The notes below the pieces were generated by a model. It ran no database searches. It was not told where the DNA came from and saw nothing but the letters and a program-made list of their open reading frames with translations. A stretch of DNA of 64,000 nt from Pyrinomonadaceae bacterium (GTDB lineage: Bacteria; Acidobacteriota; Blastocatellia; Pyrinomonadales; Pyrinomonadaceae). The stretch is from contig JAIBCB010000001.1 of NCBI GenBank assembly GCA_019694355.1, forward strand, positions 143,501 to 207,500. The letters run 5' to 3'. Positions 6,630-15,232 of the stretch are shown one piece after another (positions within the stretch are counted from its first letter, which is position 1; each line of letters begins with the position of its first letter). The position numbers were made by a program, and so were the translations under genes.

Positions 6630-9463
6630 CAAAATGCTCCGTTGAACGCGATCGCGTTGAAGAATTGCCGCGTCGTGCCGCGGAAAACGCCGCGAAAGAA
6701 CGGCTCCTCGGCGAATAGTATAGCGTGTCCGCCGCCATTCGGCTCGTCGATCAGATACGACGTTCCTGCCAGGAGGCGTTCCGTGTTGCCCGGCCAGACA
6801 AAGCCCGAGATCGTGAGCGGCGCCTTAACGAAGACGAGAGCATTCGTGCCTTCCTTCGAATATTTGAAGAAGTAGCCGCCAGCAAGCAGCACGGGGAGCT
6901 CGTCCTGCTCGACACCATAATTTATATATGATGTGCGATCGACAGTTGCGCGCATGATCGAACCAGGTAACGGCACGGGAACTTTGTTCGCGTCCGCAGA
7001 AGGCGAGACGATCGGCGGCAGCAGACCGGGAATCCGATCGGCAGAATCATTCGCCATATCTTCGGTCGAAGGATTTGCCTTCGGTTCGGTCGTCGCCTTA
7101 TCGGGCTTTGCCGCCGCAGCGGTCGGAGCCGAAGGTTTCGCTTCGGCGGACGGCGCCGCATCTTTCTTTTCGTCATCACCGCTGCCGACGAGCTTCGAAG
7201 TTGTGAGGCCGACGTCCTTCAGCGTCGCGAACACCGAGGCACCGCGAACCGTGATGACAGTTCCGCCGTCCGCGACCCAATCCTTCAACGCCGCGACGCC
7301 GGACGCACCGAATTGCGACATCATCTGGCCTGCAGAACCGTCGGGCAAGATCAGGACCGTGTGATCTTTCAGGCCGCCGTTTCGTATCGAGCGGATCGAC
7401 ATCGCGGTGAACTCGATGCCGAATCGATCGAGCGTCCACCAGATCGAACCGAACGAAGTCTGATCGACACCGTCATCCGCCGCGACGACGATCTTCGGTG
7501 CGTGAAGCGAGACAACGGACTCTCCGCCGACGCTCGTGTCGCCTTCGTCGGCAAATCCGGAATTCACCGGCACGACATTCACGCCCATCTCTTTGGCGAA
7601 TCGCTCGACCTTCTGATGCATGTCGTCGTCATTGCGCGAAACGCGTATGACGAACGTCCCCGCGGGCCAATTCCTGCCGCCGGCATTCAGAGGTTTAGAA
7701 GCAACGTTCACGCGGACATCGTTCTGCAGGAGACGGATCACCATCGCCGAGGTCGAGTCGGTTTCGTATGGAATTATGTAGGAAATTTCCGCGCGTCCGG
7801 GAAAGTTGCCTGCCTTATCTGCCGTGAGTGAAGCCGCCGTCACAAGTGGACCGGACGTGCTGCCGCCGTCTTCGGTCCAATATGCGTCAAGGCCGTACGC
7901 CAAAGGCAGCGACCACGCAGTGATGTCGTAAAATCCAAAGTCTTCCTTCGATTGTCGCCTGCCTTTCATCTGGTTGCGGCGGAAGCGTGCGAGATTGTCA
8001 TCAACGAAGGCCTTATCCTGCGGCGTGTCAGGTTCGAGGATCGATTTTGCGAGAATGCGTTGCGGCTGGTTGAGATCGATGACATAACTTCCCGCCGGAA
8101 AGGTCTTTCGATCGGCGGCCGAATTCGGCTGCTCCATATAAGAATGTGCGGTCGCAGAAGAGAATGCCTGATCCGCTTTTTTTACCTCGATGCGCGCACG
8201 CGTCAACGCTTCGACCAACTCGGCGGACTTCACGCGATCTTTGTTCGGCACGATCACGACGCGTTTCATTTTCGATGATGCAAAATTCTTCATCGCGTCT
8301 GCGCGGAAAGAATAAAAGTCGCGAATGCGTTCGGCTTTATGTTTTGCCGTAGTCTCTAAAGTTGTCATCGACGCGACGAAATGTTTTGCAGTTGCGGAAC
8401 GAAGAGTTGCGATCGTTCCGTCATCGCGCATGTAACGCAAACCTTTTGTACCGCCGCCGTCAGTTTCGTACGTCATTCCGATCGCGCCATTTAGTGAAGG
8501 ATACATATCCCAGTAGCCGGGATAGAACGCATCGAAAACATCACGCACGTAGTAGTCCCATTTGTTTCGATCGAACGCGGCGGCATTCGCGCGTCCGTAG
8601 ATCTCATTCCAACGAGAGAATTGCGGTTCGGGAAGATTCGGATTTATCGGAAGAGCGTCGGGCGGAAAAAAGTATTGCGAAGGCTGTCCGTGATGATCGG
8701 CGGAGACCTGCGGGTTCCATTCGAGAAATGCGCGCTGAAGATTTTGTGATTCCTTTTGCGAGGTGACGAGAGCGTCGCGATTCAGATCAAAACGATAGTG
8801 AGAAAGGCGTCCGTAGACCGACCACGGTTCGCGATGTTCGAGAGCGAAAGGATTCGCGTCGCCGACGCCGACAGAGTTGTACCACGAGACGAATCGCTCA
8901 TGCCCATCGGGGTTTTCCCCTGTAATTATAAGGGTTACACAGTTCTTTAAGATATCGAGCGTCGCAGGTTCGTCCGATGCGGCGAGCTGATAGACGACCT
9001 GCATCATCGTCTCGAACGATGCGGATTCGTTGCCGTGGATCGTGTATGCGAGCCAGACGATCGCAGGATTTTTTTCCGCGATCGCATTCGCTTCGCTCTG
9101 AGAAGTTTTGCGCGGATCTGCTAGACGCGCGTTGTCCGACTTGATGCGATCGAGTGCAAGAATATTCTCGGGCGAAGAGATCGCGACGACGTGCTGCATT
9201 CGATGCTCGTTCGTTTCGCCGATGTCGAAAACGCGCACGCGATCGGGCGATGCCTTCGCGATCGCATTTACAACCGACTCCATCTGCGCGTACGTCGTGT
9301 GAAAATTTCCGACATCGAAGCGCAAAAGTTCTGACGGACGCGGTACATTTGCGCGATAGTTTCCGCGTGCGTAGAAATCAAATTGCTTCTCACTTTGCGC
9401 GAACGAGAATTGCGCCGTGAAAAAAAATATAAAAATAAAAAAAAGTTGTGCAGTTTTTTTCAT
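6629..9463 (-). CDS. Secreted M14-family zinc carboxypeptidase
   Basis: 944-residue exported metallopeptidase. Residues 1-22 form a signal peptide with a Phe-rich core. The M14 catalytic set is visible: zinc ligands His143 and Glu146 in TIHGNESA, Asn228-Arg229 in FDLNRD for the substrate carboxylate, His257/His258 in SADHHG as third ligand, and general base Glu333 in MTYETDGGG. The remaining 550 residues contain an Ala/Lys/Pro linker near 770-800 and no recognised domain. It probably degrades peptides in the periplasm or outside the cell. It is coupled to the SRPBCC gene downstream. Confidence 0.88.
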   Translation of the reverse strand: MKKTAQLFFIFIFFFTAQFSFAQSEKQFDFYARGNYRANVPRPSELLRFDVGNFHTTYAQMESVVNAIAKASPDRVRVFDIGETNEHRMQHVVAISSPENILALDRIKSDNARLADPRKTSQSEANAIAEKNPAIVWLAYTIHGNESASFETMMQVVYQLAASDEPATLDILKNCVTLIITGENPDGHERFVSWYNSVGVGDANPFALEHREPWSVYGRLSHYRFDLNRDALVTSQKESQNLQRAFLEWNPQVSADHHGQPSQYFFPPDALPINPNLPEPQFSRWNEIYGRANAAAFDRNKWDYYVRDVFDAFYPGYWDMYPSLNGAIGMTYETDGGGTKGLRYMRDDGTIATLRSATAKHFVASMTTLETTAKHKAERIRDFYSFRADAMKNFASSKMKRVVIVPNKDRVKSAELVEALTRARIEVKKADQAFSSATAHSYMEQPNSAADRKTFPAGSYVIDLNQPQRILAKSILEPDTPQDKAFVDDNLARFRRNQMKGRRQSKEDFGFYDITAWSLPLAYGLDAYWTEDGGSTSGPLVTAASLTADKAGNFPGRAEISYIIPYETDSTSAMVIRLLQNDVRVNVASKPLNAGGRNWPAGTFVIRVSRNDDDMHQKVERFAKEMGVNVVPVNSGFADEGDTSVGGESVVSLHAPKIVVAADDGVDQTSFGSIWWTLDRFGIEFTAMSIRSIRNGGLKDHTVLILPDGSAGQMMSQFGASGVAALKDWVADGGTVITVRGASVFATLKDVGLTTSKLVGSGDDEKKDAAPSAEAKPSAPTAAAAKPDKATTEPKANPSTEDMANDSADRIPGLLPPIVSPSADANKVPVPLPGSIMRATVDRTSYINYGVEQDELPVLLAGGYFFKYSKEGTNALVFVKAPLTISGFVWPGNTERLLAGTSYLIDEPNGGGHAILFAEEPFFRGVFRGTTRQFFNAIAFNGAF

Positions 9464-9524
9464 TTACTTTTCGATTTTTCTGATAGAATCTTTTGTGGTT
9501 TTCTAACCGCGTGAAATTATAGCA

Positions 9525-9722
9525 ATGACTTCACCGCATCAAGAAACTTGTCCGCGATGTTTAGTTGCTAAATTGAAAACCTGGAAAGAACTCGACAGAG
9601 ACGAAAGGATCATCGTCGAGAAAAAGTTCGGGGCTCATCATCACGATGAGCGCGGAAGAAGATCGCAGCAGTTCTGCACGAACTGTTGGTTTGAAAGATC
9701 ACAGACAGAGAAGAAAGTGTGA
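9525..9722 (+). CDS. Small zinc-ribbon-like protein
   Basis: 65-residue protein with two Cys pairs, CPRC near the N-terminus and CTNC near residue 53, separated by a charged stretch containing HHH. This looks like a small zinc-binding protein of unknown role. It starts with ATG 62 bp from the divergent M14 gene. A weak hairpin AAGCAC-ATCG-GTGCTT at 9722-9737 follows the stop. No partner or function can be assigned. Confidence 0.55.
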   Translation: MTSPHQETCPRCLVAKLKTWKELDRDERIIVEKKFGAHHHDERGRRSQQFCTNCWFERSQTEKKV

Positions 9723-9862
9723 AGCACATCGGTGCTTTGCAAATTTATGCGGCCGGCTAAGACACGCGCCGCATCGATGGGCAGAGATACGACATTGATG
9801 CTGCGGAAATTTTCTGATGTGTTCGTGAACTATCCCGGAAAAAGAAAACATTGGAGAAAAAA

Positions 9863-10240
9863 ATGGCAACTACCAAAAAAACCAAGAAACCGGCCAAAAA
9901 GGCGGCAGTGAAAGCTACCGCTTCGACGGCTAAAATGGCAACTGCTGCTAAGAAACCTGCAGCAAAGAAACCCGCGGCAAAGAAACCGGCAGCTAAGAAG
10001 CCGGCAGCAAAGAAGGCAGCAGCCCCGAAGAAAGCCGCTCCGGCAAAGAAGGCAGCAGCTAAGAAACCGGCAGCAAAGAAGGCTCCGGCAAAGAAGGCAG
10101 CAGCTCCGAAGAAAGCCGCTCCGGCAAAGAAGGCAGCAGCAAAGAAACCGGCAGCAAAGAAGGCAGCTCCTAAGAAAGCAGCCGCGAAAAAGCCAGCAGC
10201 TAAGAAACCGGCAGCAAAGAAAGCTCCGGCGAAAAAATAG
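9863..10240 (+). CDS. Histone H1-like Ala/Lys/Pro-rich DNA-binding protein
   Basis: 125 residues made almost wholly of AAKKPAAKK- and APKKAAPAKKAA-type repeats, like the C-terminal tail of eukaryotic H1 and bacterial HctB/AlgP-like proteins. The strong positive charge suggests DNA or RNA compaction; no folded domain is present. GGAGA at 9853-9857 places the start at ATG 9863 rather than the upstream TTG at 9851. The repeats make its length prone to slippage between strains. A structured RNA candidate with a strong terminator follows directly. Confidence 0.8.
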   Translation: MATTKKTKKPAKKAAVKATASTAKMATAAKKPAAKKPAAKKPAAKKPAAKKAAAPKKAAPAKKAAAKKPAAKKAPAKKAAAPKKAAPAKKAAAKKPAAKKAAPKKAAAKKPAAKKPAAKKAPAKK

Positions 10241-10512
10241 CTGATCGTTCCATAGCTACTCTTGATCAACGAGTGACCAGCTCCACCTTAGATACATTCT
10301 GATCTGCCACCTCAGGCTAACCGGCATTGGCCGGTTTCTCCGGAGGTGAGCTACATAGATGAGAAGGTATGATGGAGCGAAACAGCAAACTCCTTCGGCT
10401 CGAGTACTTTGCGGACATGAAAGGTCCGCGGGCATTGCAGCTCATTGATCGTTGAGTCAACTTAGGATGGTTTCAAGAAAAGAAGGCCGCTTTTTGCGGT
10501 CTTCTTTTTTTT
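10241..10512 (+). ncRNA. Structured RNA candidate ending in an intrinsic terminator
   Basis: No ORF fits here, but long complementary segments do: TTGATCAACGA (10262-10272) with TCGTTGAgTCAA (10449-10460); GCTCCA (10280-10285) with TGGAGC (10373-10378); CACCTC (10308-10313) with GAGGTG (10343-10348); AACCGG/CCGGTT (10319-10336); GCGGAC/GTCCGC (10411-10429). Together they give a closing helix around two arms, then a terminator. Signatures of tmRNA, RNase P and SRP RNA were not found; 6S RNA usually forms one rod, unlike this. It could be a stand-alone sRNA or the 3' UTR of the histone-like gene. Confidence 0.5.
10480..10512 (+). terminator. Intrinsic terminator
   Basis: Stem AAGAAGGCCGC / GCGGTCTTCTT around a TTTTT loop, followed by an uninterrupted T run to 10512. 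It ends the histone-like/RNA transcript. Confidence 0.9.
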
Positions 10513-10520
10513 ACTGACAA

Positions 10521-10560
10521 TAAAAAAGGACATCGGCCGGGAAATGACCGATGTCTTTTT
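10521..10560. terminator. Bidirectional intrinsic terminator
   Basis: Perfect stem GACATCGG (10529-10536) / CCGATGTC (10548-10555), flanked by an A run on the left and a T run on the right, so it works on both strands. It mainly serves the leftward gene ending at 10585. Confidence 0.85.
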
Positions 10561-10584
10561 TGCTTTCGAGTTTCGGATGGAAAG

Positions 10585-11451
10585 TTACGGTGTCATATTC
10601 ACGCCGAAGTCGAAGAACTTCGAACCGACGCCGGCCGACGTGTTCGAGTTGCCTGAGTTGAGCATCATAAATCCATACTCGCCTTTCTTGAGCGGTGAGG
10701 TAGGCGTGATCTTAAAGACGCCGTTGCCAAGAGACTCAGCGGTAAGTCCGACGACATACTCATCTGAGAGGCCGCCCTTGCCGCCCCACGAATTCGATTT
10801 TGCGATCGTGACCTCACGGTTGTCGCTGCGTTGATTGAAACGAACCAGCGTGAATTCGTTCGGGCTTGAGGGAATGCCGCTCGATGTATTCAATCCGCCG
10901 CTTGAAGCATCAAGATAGAAATAGAACACGGGCGATGTTTCTTTGATCTGGATCGCCGCATTGCGTCCGGGAAGATTCGTCTTGGTCTTTACCTTTCCGA
11001 GTCCGAACGGCGTGATCGAAGCCGTGAACGCACCGCCTGTACGATTCTGTGCGGACATCGAAGGCTGCAGCTGGGTCATTTTTCGAACGCCGCCTTCTTC
11101 GCTGTAAAGATAGATCCCATATCCATGTTTGCTCATGGGATCGTTCGGGTCGCCGGATGGCGTGCCGCCGGGAGTCGCGGCCGATTGAGAGCTTCCTCCG
11201 CTCTTTGCCGAAACCATTGCCGCAACGACGTCGTCGGCAACACCAGCTTGTTTCAAAGCGATCAACCCATCGGTCGAGGTGTCGAAATCCGTCGACGATG
11301 TTCTGATCTTTTCGACGATCACAGAGCTTGCGAGCCCCGCTTTTGTCAGCGAGATCACTTCTGCGTTCGTCAGTTTCTCTTGTGCGAAGGTGCTTACGGC
11401 AGCAAGGCCCAAAAGGGCCGCCAGCATAAACACCGAGAGTATGTTCTTCAT
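10585..11451 (-). CDS. Secreted protein, unknown function
   Basis: 288-residue exported protein. After a signal peptide (ending near STFAQ) comes a roughly 50-residue module with LTNAEVISLTKAGLASSVIV and LIALKQAGVADDVVAAM, a pattern common in Acidobacteria and in some bacterial lipoproteins. A Gly/Ser linker and a beta-rich C-terminal domain follow. The start is ATG 11451, because AGGAG at 11466-11470 is well placed for it; a GTG at 11463 overlaps that site. No enzyme motif is seen. Confidence 0.7.
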   Translation of the reverse strand: MKNILSVFMLAALLGLAAVSTFAQEKLTNAEVISLTKAGLASSVIVEKIRTSSTDFDTSTDGLIALKQAGVADDVVAAMVSAKSGGSSQSAATPGGTPSGDPNDPMSKHGYGIYLYSEEGGVRKMTQLQPSMSAQNRTGGAFTASITPFGLGKVKTKTNLPGRNAAIQIKETSPVFYFYLDASSGGLNTSSGIPSSPNEFTLVRFNQRSDNREVTIAKSNSWGGKGGLSDEYVVGLTAESLGNGVFKITPTSPLKKGEYGFMMLNSGNSNTSAGVGSKFFDFGVNMTP

Positions 11452-11490
11452 TTCTACGTTCACTCCTAAGTCAGGGATGTTAATTACAAT

Positions 11491-12570
11491 TTACTTGTGA
11501 GGCGGTTTCAAATATGTTTCTTTGGCGCGGACCACAAGATCGGGACGATAAACACGCACTCGAATGTAGTTTCGCGAGCCCGGTACGCGATCGCTTGTAG
11601 GATAATACCCCAAGCTGTAAGTTTTGCGAAGCTCATCTGCGATTCGCGAGAAGGCAGCCGCAAGATTTGTGCGGGAAGAAACACGCTGAACACCGCCGCC
11701 GGTCCGTTCTGCGGCTTCACGCATAAAGTCGTCCGCGTTCGTGTAATCTTCGATGCGCTCGCCCTTGCCCGGATTGGTCTCGACAATATACGGCCGATCA
11801 TCGTCGTCGTATCTGATCTCGGCATCGTTCCTGCGGCTCTTCTGGACGTCATCATACGTGCTGTATCGGATCGGATAGACGATGACGTTCGACTCCGTCA
11901 GATCGTCGAGCACGCTTTTGAAATTTGCCTTCTTGCTCGTCGTATCGACGCCGTCGGTGAGCACGACGATCGCTTTTCGCCCGGAGACATTTGCCAGCCT
12001 TTGATTCAGCACTTCGTCCATCGTGTCATAAAATGACGTGCCGCTCTCGATCTTCGTCGCTTCGATCGCGTATCGAAGAGCCGTGCGGTTGTCGGTGAGT
12101 TCGCAGAGCACTCGGCCTTTTTCTGCAAAGGCGACGATCATGACGCGGTCGTTCGGTTTTAGTTCATTGATGAACTGCTTAGCCGCATTCTGTATCTCCT
12201 GCAATTTGAAGACGGTCGAGTAGCTCATATCGAGCAGCAAGGCAACGGAAAAAGGTGCTTCGTCCGAACTAAAATATGCGAGCTCCTGTTCTTCGCCATT
12301 CTCGAAGACCCGAAATTCATCACGGCGAATGTCCGGCACGGCACGGCCGTTCTTTGTCGTAACTTTCACCGGTATCATTATTAGATCGGTCTCGATACGA
12401 AGGACATCATCGTTTGCGGCGGTGCCTTGGGACCTGGTTTCTTCGTCCTTAGGAACGGTGACGTCATAGCGGGAAACACTTTCGGAATATGGCTTCTTAT
12501 GGCGGGATTGTCCCGCCGCAAGCGATGCGGAAAGCAATAGCATCAAAAGAAAGGCGGCCGGGCGAACCAT
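11491..12570 (-). CDS. VWFA-related secreted protein, acidobacterial type
   Basis: 359 residues: a signal peptide, an N-terminal strand segment (VPVKVTTKNGRAVPDI-type context, EFRVFENGEEQ), then a von Willebrand A domain with the metal-ion-dependent adhesion motif DMSYST and the TDGVD strand end. This layout matches the VWFA-related family first defined in Acidobacteria. Such domains bind protein partners through a divalent metal; the partner here is unknown. It stands as a single gene between unrelated leftward genes. Confidence 0.85.
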   Translation of the reverse strand: MVRPAAFLLMLLLSASLAAGQSRHKKPYSESVSRYDVTVPKDEETRSQGTAANDDVLRIETDLIMIPVKVTTKNGRAVPDIRRDEFRVFENGEEQELAYFSSDEAPFSVALLLDMSYSTVFKLQEIQNAAKQFINELKPNDRVMIVAFAEKGRVLCELTDNRTALRYAIEATKIESGTSFYDTMDEVLNQRLANVSGRKAIVVLTDGVDTTSKKANFKSVLDDLTESNVIVYPIRYSTYDDVQKSRRNDAEIRYDDDDRPYIVETNPGKGERIEDYTNADDFMREAAERTGGGVQRVSSRTNLAAAFSRIADELRKTYSLGYYPTSDRVPGSRNYIRVRVYRPDLVVRAKETYLKPPHK

Positions 12571-12604
12571 AGTTCGAGATTATACTCGAAGTTCGAAGGG
12601 ATGG

Positions 12605-15232
12605 TTATCGTAAGATCGACTCGTATGCCTCGCGGATCGATATTCGATGGATGGTGAGGTCTTCCAGCAAGCGGGCGGTCGAAGGATACTTAAGTCGGCG
12701 AACGATCCTATCCATTGCCGGTGAATCTGCGACCGGAAGGCGCGTCGATCGGCCGCTGCAAAGACGAGTAGCGTGATCGATCGAGGAGAGAAGCGAATGG
12801 CCCGCGACCAGAGCATCGAGATCCGCTTTGGAAAGCGAGCCCGCATCGAAAAGCTTTTTCAACGTATATGGTGTTGAGCGATCCTTGTCATCGTCCAGAA
12901 TTCCGTCGCGAAGCTGCAGGAAGCGCATCGCAAAATACACGTCGAGCATTCCTCCGTCATCGTACTTGATGTCGAGAACACCTCGGCGGGCCGTCGTTCT
13001 TTGTTTTCGCAGAGCTTCTCGGACGCTCAGCGTACTCTCGCGCAACTCTTCGGCAGAAAGAGCGGCTCCTCTTGCGTGAACGATCTTGCGGATCTCGGCC
13101 TCGAGCTTACCTGCACCGTTGCTGTCTAGATGATCGCCGCTTGCGATCCCGCGAACTTTTACATACGCAAGCAGCTCCCAAATGCCGGCCGTCGCACTCA
13201 TATATTCGAGAAACGCAGGAGCCGAAATTATGCTCAGTCCTTTTGATCCAAATGGACGAAGACGGAGATCGACTCGATACAGGCTTCCGGCACGCGTCAT
13301 CGACGAGAGCGCGTTGATAAAGAGTTCGGCCGCACGCGAGAAGTATTCCTGATGAGCCTCGTTTCCCGAAAAACTTTCCGGGTCGTAAGACAATATGATG
13401 TCGAGGTCCGAGCCAAAGTCGAGCCGCTGGCCGCCGAGTTTTCCGAGAGCGATGACGGCGATCCGCGGAGCGGCATCACTCTCCGACATTTCCTGCTGAA
13501 CGATATGCATCGCGGCATCAAGGCTCACCTCGGCGAGCGTTGTCTGCAGCGACTTTGATCGATCAACCGAAATTTCTTCGAAGAGATCGGCGAGGCCGAT
13601 GGCCGTGTAAATAGACGTCCACTCGCGACGAAGGGCATCGAGCCGCGAGCGGAAGTCGGGGCTCTGCTCCAGGCCGTCGAAAATAGAGGCACGCAGATCG
13701 AGCGATTCGATCGTGGTGCGATATTGCTCGACGCGTTGAGAGAGTAAGGGTACGTTAGCGAGAAGGCTTGCGAACGGTGGCGAGAGCTCTTCGATCTTCG
13801 AATGAGTTGGCTTCTTCGCTTTCGTCAAAACACGCCCGCTCGACTGTCTGCTTACCGTTTCTGCCGAGGCACTGCTATCGAACACCCGCTCAAAGATCTT
13901 CCGCACGCGCTTCATCGAGCGTTCGAGATCTTTTTCGATATTTGCTCCGGTCGCAAATCGAACCCGCTCGGCAACAAGCTGAAGCTTTACGCTGTCGGAG
14001 GGAAGCGTGTGCGTCTGCAGGCCGTTCTCCATCTGCAGAATGTGTTCCGTGCGGCGAAGCAGATCGTACGCATTTGAAAGCTCGGCGCGCTCGCTTGGTG
14101 AGATCAGTTCACGATCCGCCAGCCTCGACAAAGCGATCAGCGTGTGCGGACTCCGCAGCCATTTGTCGCGTCCGCCGTGCGCGAGCTGCAGTGCCTGTGC
14201 GATGAACTCGATCTCGCGAATGCCTCCCGGCGACAGCTTTACGTCGATCGAGTTCTTCCGCTTCGCGTTCTCGTCGATGGATTCTTTCGAAGCCCGCACA
14301 CCGGCGAGAGCTTCGGCGACGTTCGTCTCCTCGTCGTAGATCAGCGGTGCCGCATCGCTCCAAAATCGTCGGAACGTTTCCTGATCGCCCGCAGATACTC
14401 GCGAGCGTATCAGCATCTGACGTTCCCACGGACGCGCCGTTGTTCGATAATATTCGACCGTGTCCTTGACCGACATGGCGAGGGCCCCGAGCGAACCGTT
14501 CGGCCTTAGACGCATATCGACGCGATACGCCGCACCTTCGCCGTTGCGTTCGCCGACCAACTTGATGACGTGCTGAGCGAGCCTTGTAAAATATTCGCGG
14601 TTCGTTACGGGCTCGCGTTCTCCGCCGGCCGTCATTCCGTCCGACGAATAGATAAAAAGGAGATCAACGTCGCTCGCGTAGTTGAGTTCAAGCGATCCGA
14701 GCTTGCCCAAAGCGACAACCGCGATCTCGGCCGCCCGCGACCGCTGTTTCTCGTCGAGTTCAAGCGGCTGGCCAAATCGTTTTTCCATTTCGCGACGAGA
14801 CTCGCCTAATGCAGATTCAAGGATCGCATCGGCGAGACTTGAGATCTCGTCGGTGATCTCAGCGACCGTAGCAAGCCGCCGGATATCGCGCAGGAAGATG
14901 CGTATGAGTTCGCGTCGCCTGAACCTCGAGAACATTATCTGCGGTTCCAGCGTCGAGTTCGTCAGCGAAAAGCGGCCGAGCGATTCAAGAAGTTCCTCCT
15001 TTGAACGTCCGCCTTTTGTTGTTCTTTGGCGTCCAAGCCAGGCGAAGTATTCTTCATTTTGAAGCAGCGTCGTTGAAAGCAGAGGCGAGAATGCGGCAAG
15101 CGTCAGCACATCCGAAAAGAGTCCTTCATCACGCCGAAGCCGCGTGACGATCTTCGGCGGCAACGCATCGCGAAAGCGACGCGCGGCCTCGGGTGCGGGC
15201 AATTCTGAGATGATCTGATCCTCGATGAGCAT
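12605..15232 (-). CDS. glnE: Glutamine synthetase adenylyltransferase/deadenylase
   Basis: GlnE sets glutamine synthetase activity by adding or removing AMP in response to PII. The 875 residues contain two nucleotidyltransferase domains, each with the GS-x-SDxD motif: residues 179-190 (YASDVDLLF) and 600-611 (FGSDLDIIL). Helical regulatory segments follow both. It is somewhat shorter than the enterobacterial enzyme (about 946 residues). Its ATG abuts the stop codon of the upstream NtrC-like regulator (TAAATG on the minus strand), so the two are certainly one transcript. No glnA or glnB lies in the window. Confidence 0.9.
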   Translation of the reverse strand: MLIEDQIISELPAPEAARRFRDALPPKIVTRLRRDEGLFSDVLTLAAFSPLLSTTLLQNEEYFAWLGRQRTTKGGRSKEELLESLGRFSLTNSTLEPQIMFSRFRRRELIRIFLRDIRRLATVAEITDEISSLADAILESALGESRREMEKRFGQPLELDEKQRSRAAEIAVVALGKLGSLELNYASDVDLLFIYSSDGMTAGGEREPVTNREYFTRLAQHVIKLVGERNGEGAAYRVDMRLRPNGSLGALAMSVKDTVEYYRTTARPWERQMLIRSRVSAGDQETFRRFWSDAAPLIYDEETNVAEALAGVRASKESIDENAKRKNSIDVKLSPGGIREIEFIAQALQLAHGGRDKWLRSPHTLIALSRLADRELISPSERAELSNAYDLLRRTEHILQMENGLQTHTLPSDSVKLQLVAERVRFATGANIEKDLERSMKRVRKIFERVFDSSASAETVSRQSSGRVLTKAKKPTHSKIEELSPPFASLLANVPLLSQRVEQYRTTIESLDLRASIFDGLEQSPDFRSRLDALRREWTSIYTAIGLADLFEEISVDRSKSLQTTLAEVSLDAAMHIVQQEMSESDAAPRIAVIALGKLGGQRLDFGSDLDIILSYDPESFSGNEAHQEYFSRAAELFINALSSMTRAGSLYRVDLRLRPFGSKGLSIISAPAFLEYMSATAGIWELLAYVKVRGIASGDHLDSNGAGKLEAEIRKIVHARGAALSAEELRESTLSVREALRKQRTTARRGVLDIKYDDGGMLDVYFAMRFLQLRDGILDDDKDRSTPYTLKKLFDAGSLSKADLDALVAGHSLLSSIDHATRLCSGRSTRLPVADSPAMDRIVRRLKYPSTARLLEDLTIHRISIREAYESILR

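Noticed and set aside
9757..10269. 170-codon Ala/Phe-rich frame antisense to the histone-like gene
   Set aside because: Reverse reading of Lys/Ala codon repeats; the forward gene has a ribosome site.
10241..10512. tmRNA, RNase P RNA or SRP RNA
   Set aside because: No alanine acceptor end or tag, no RNase P conserved blocks, no SRP helix 8 motif; left unassigned.
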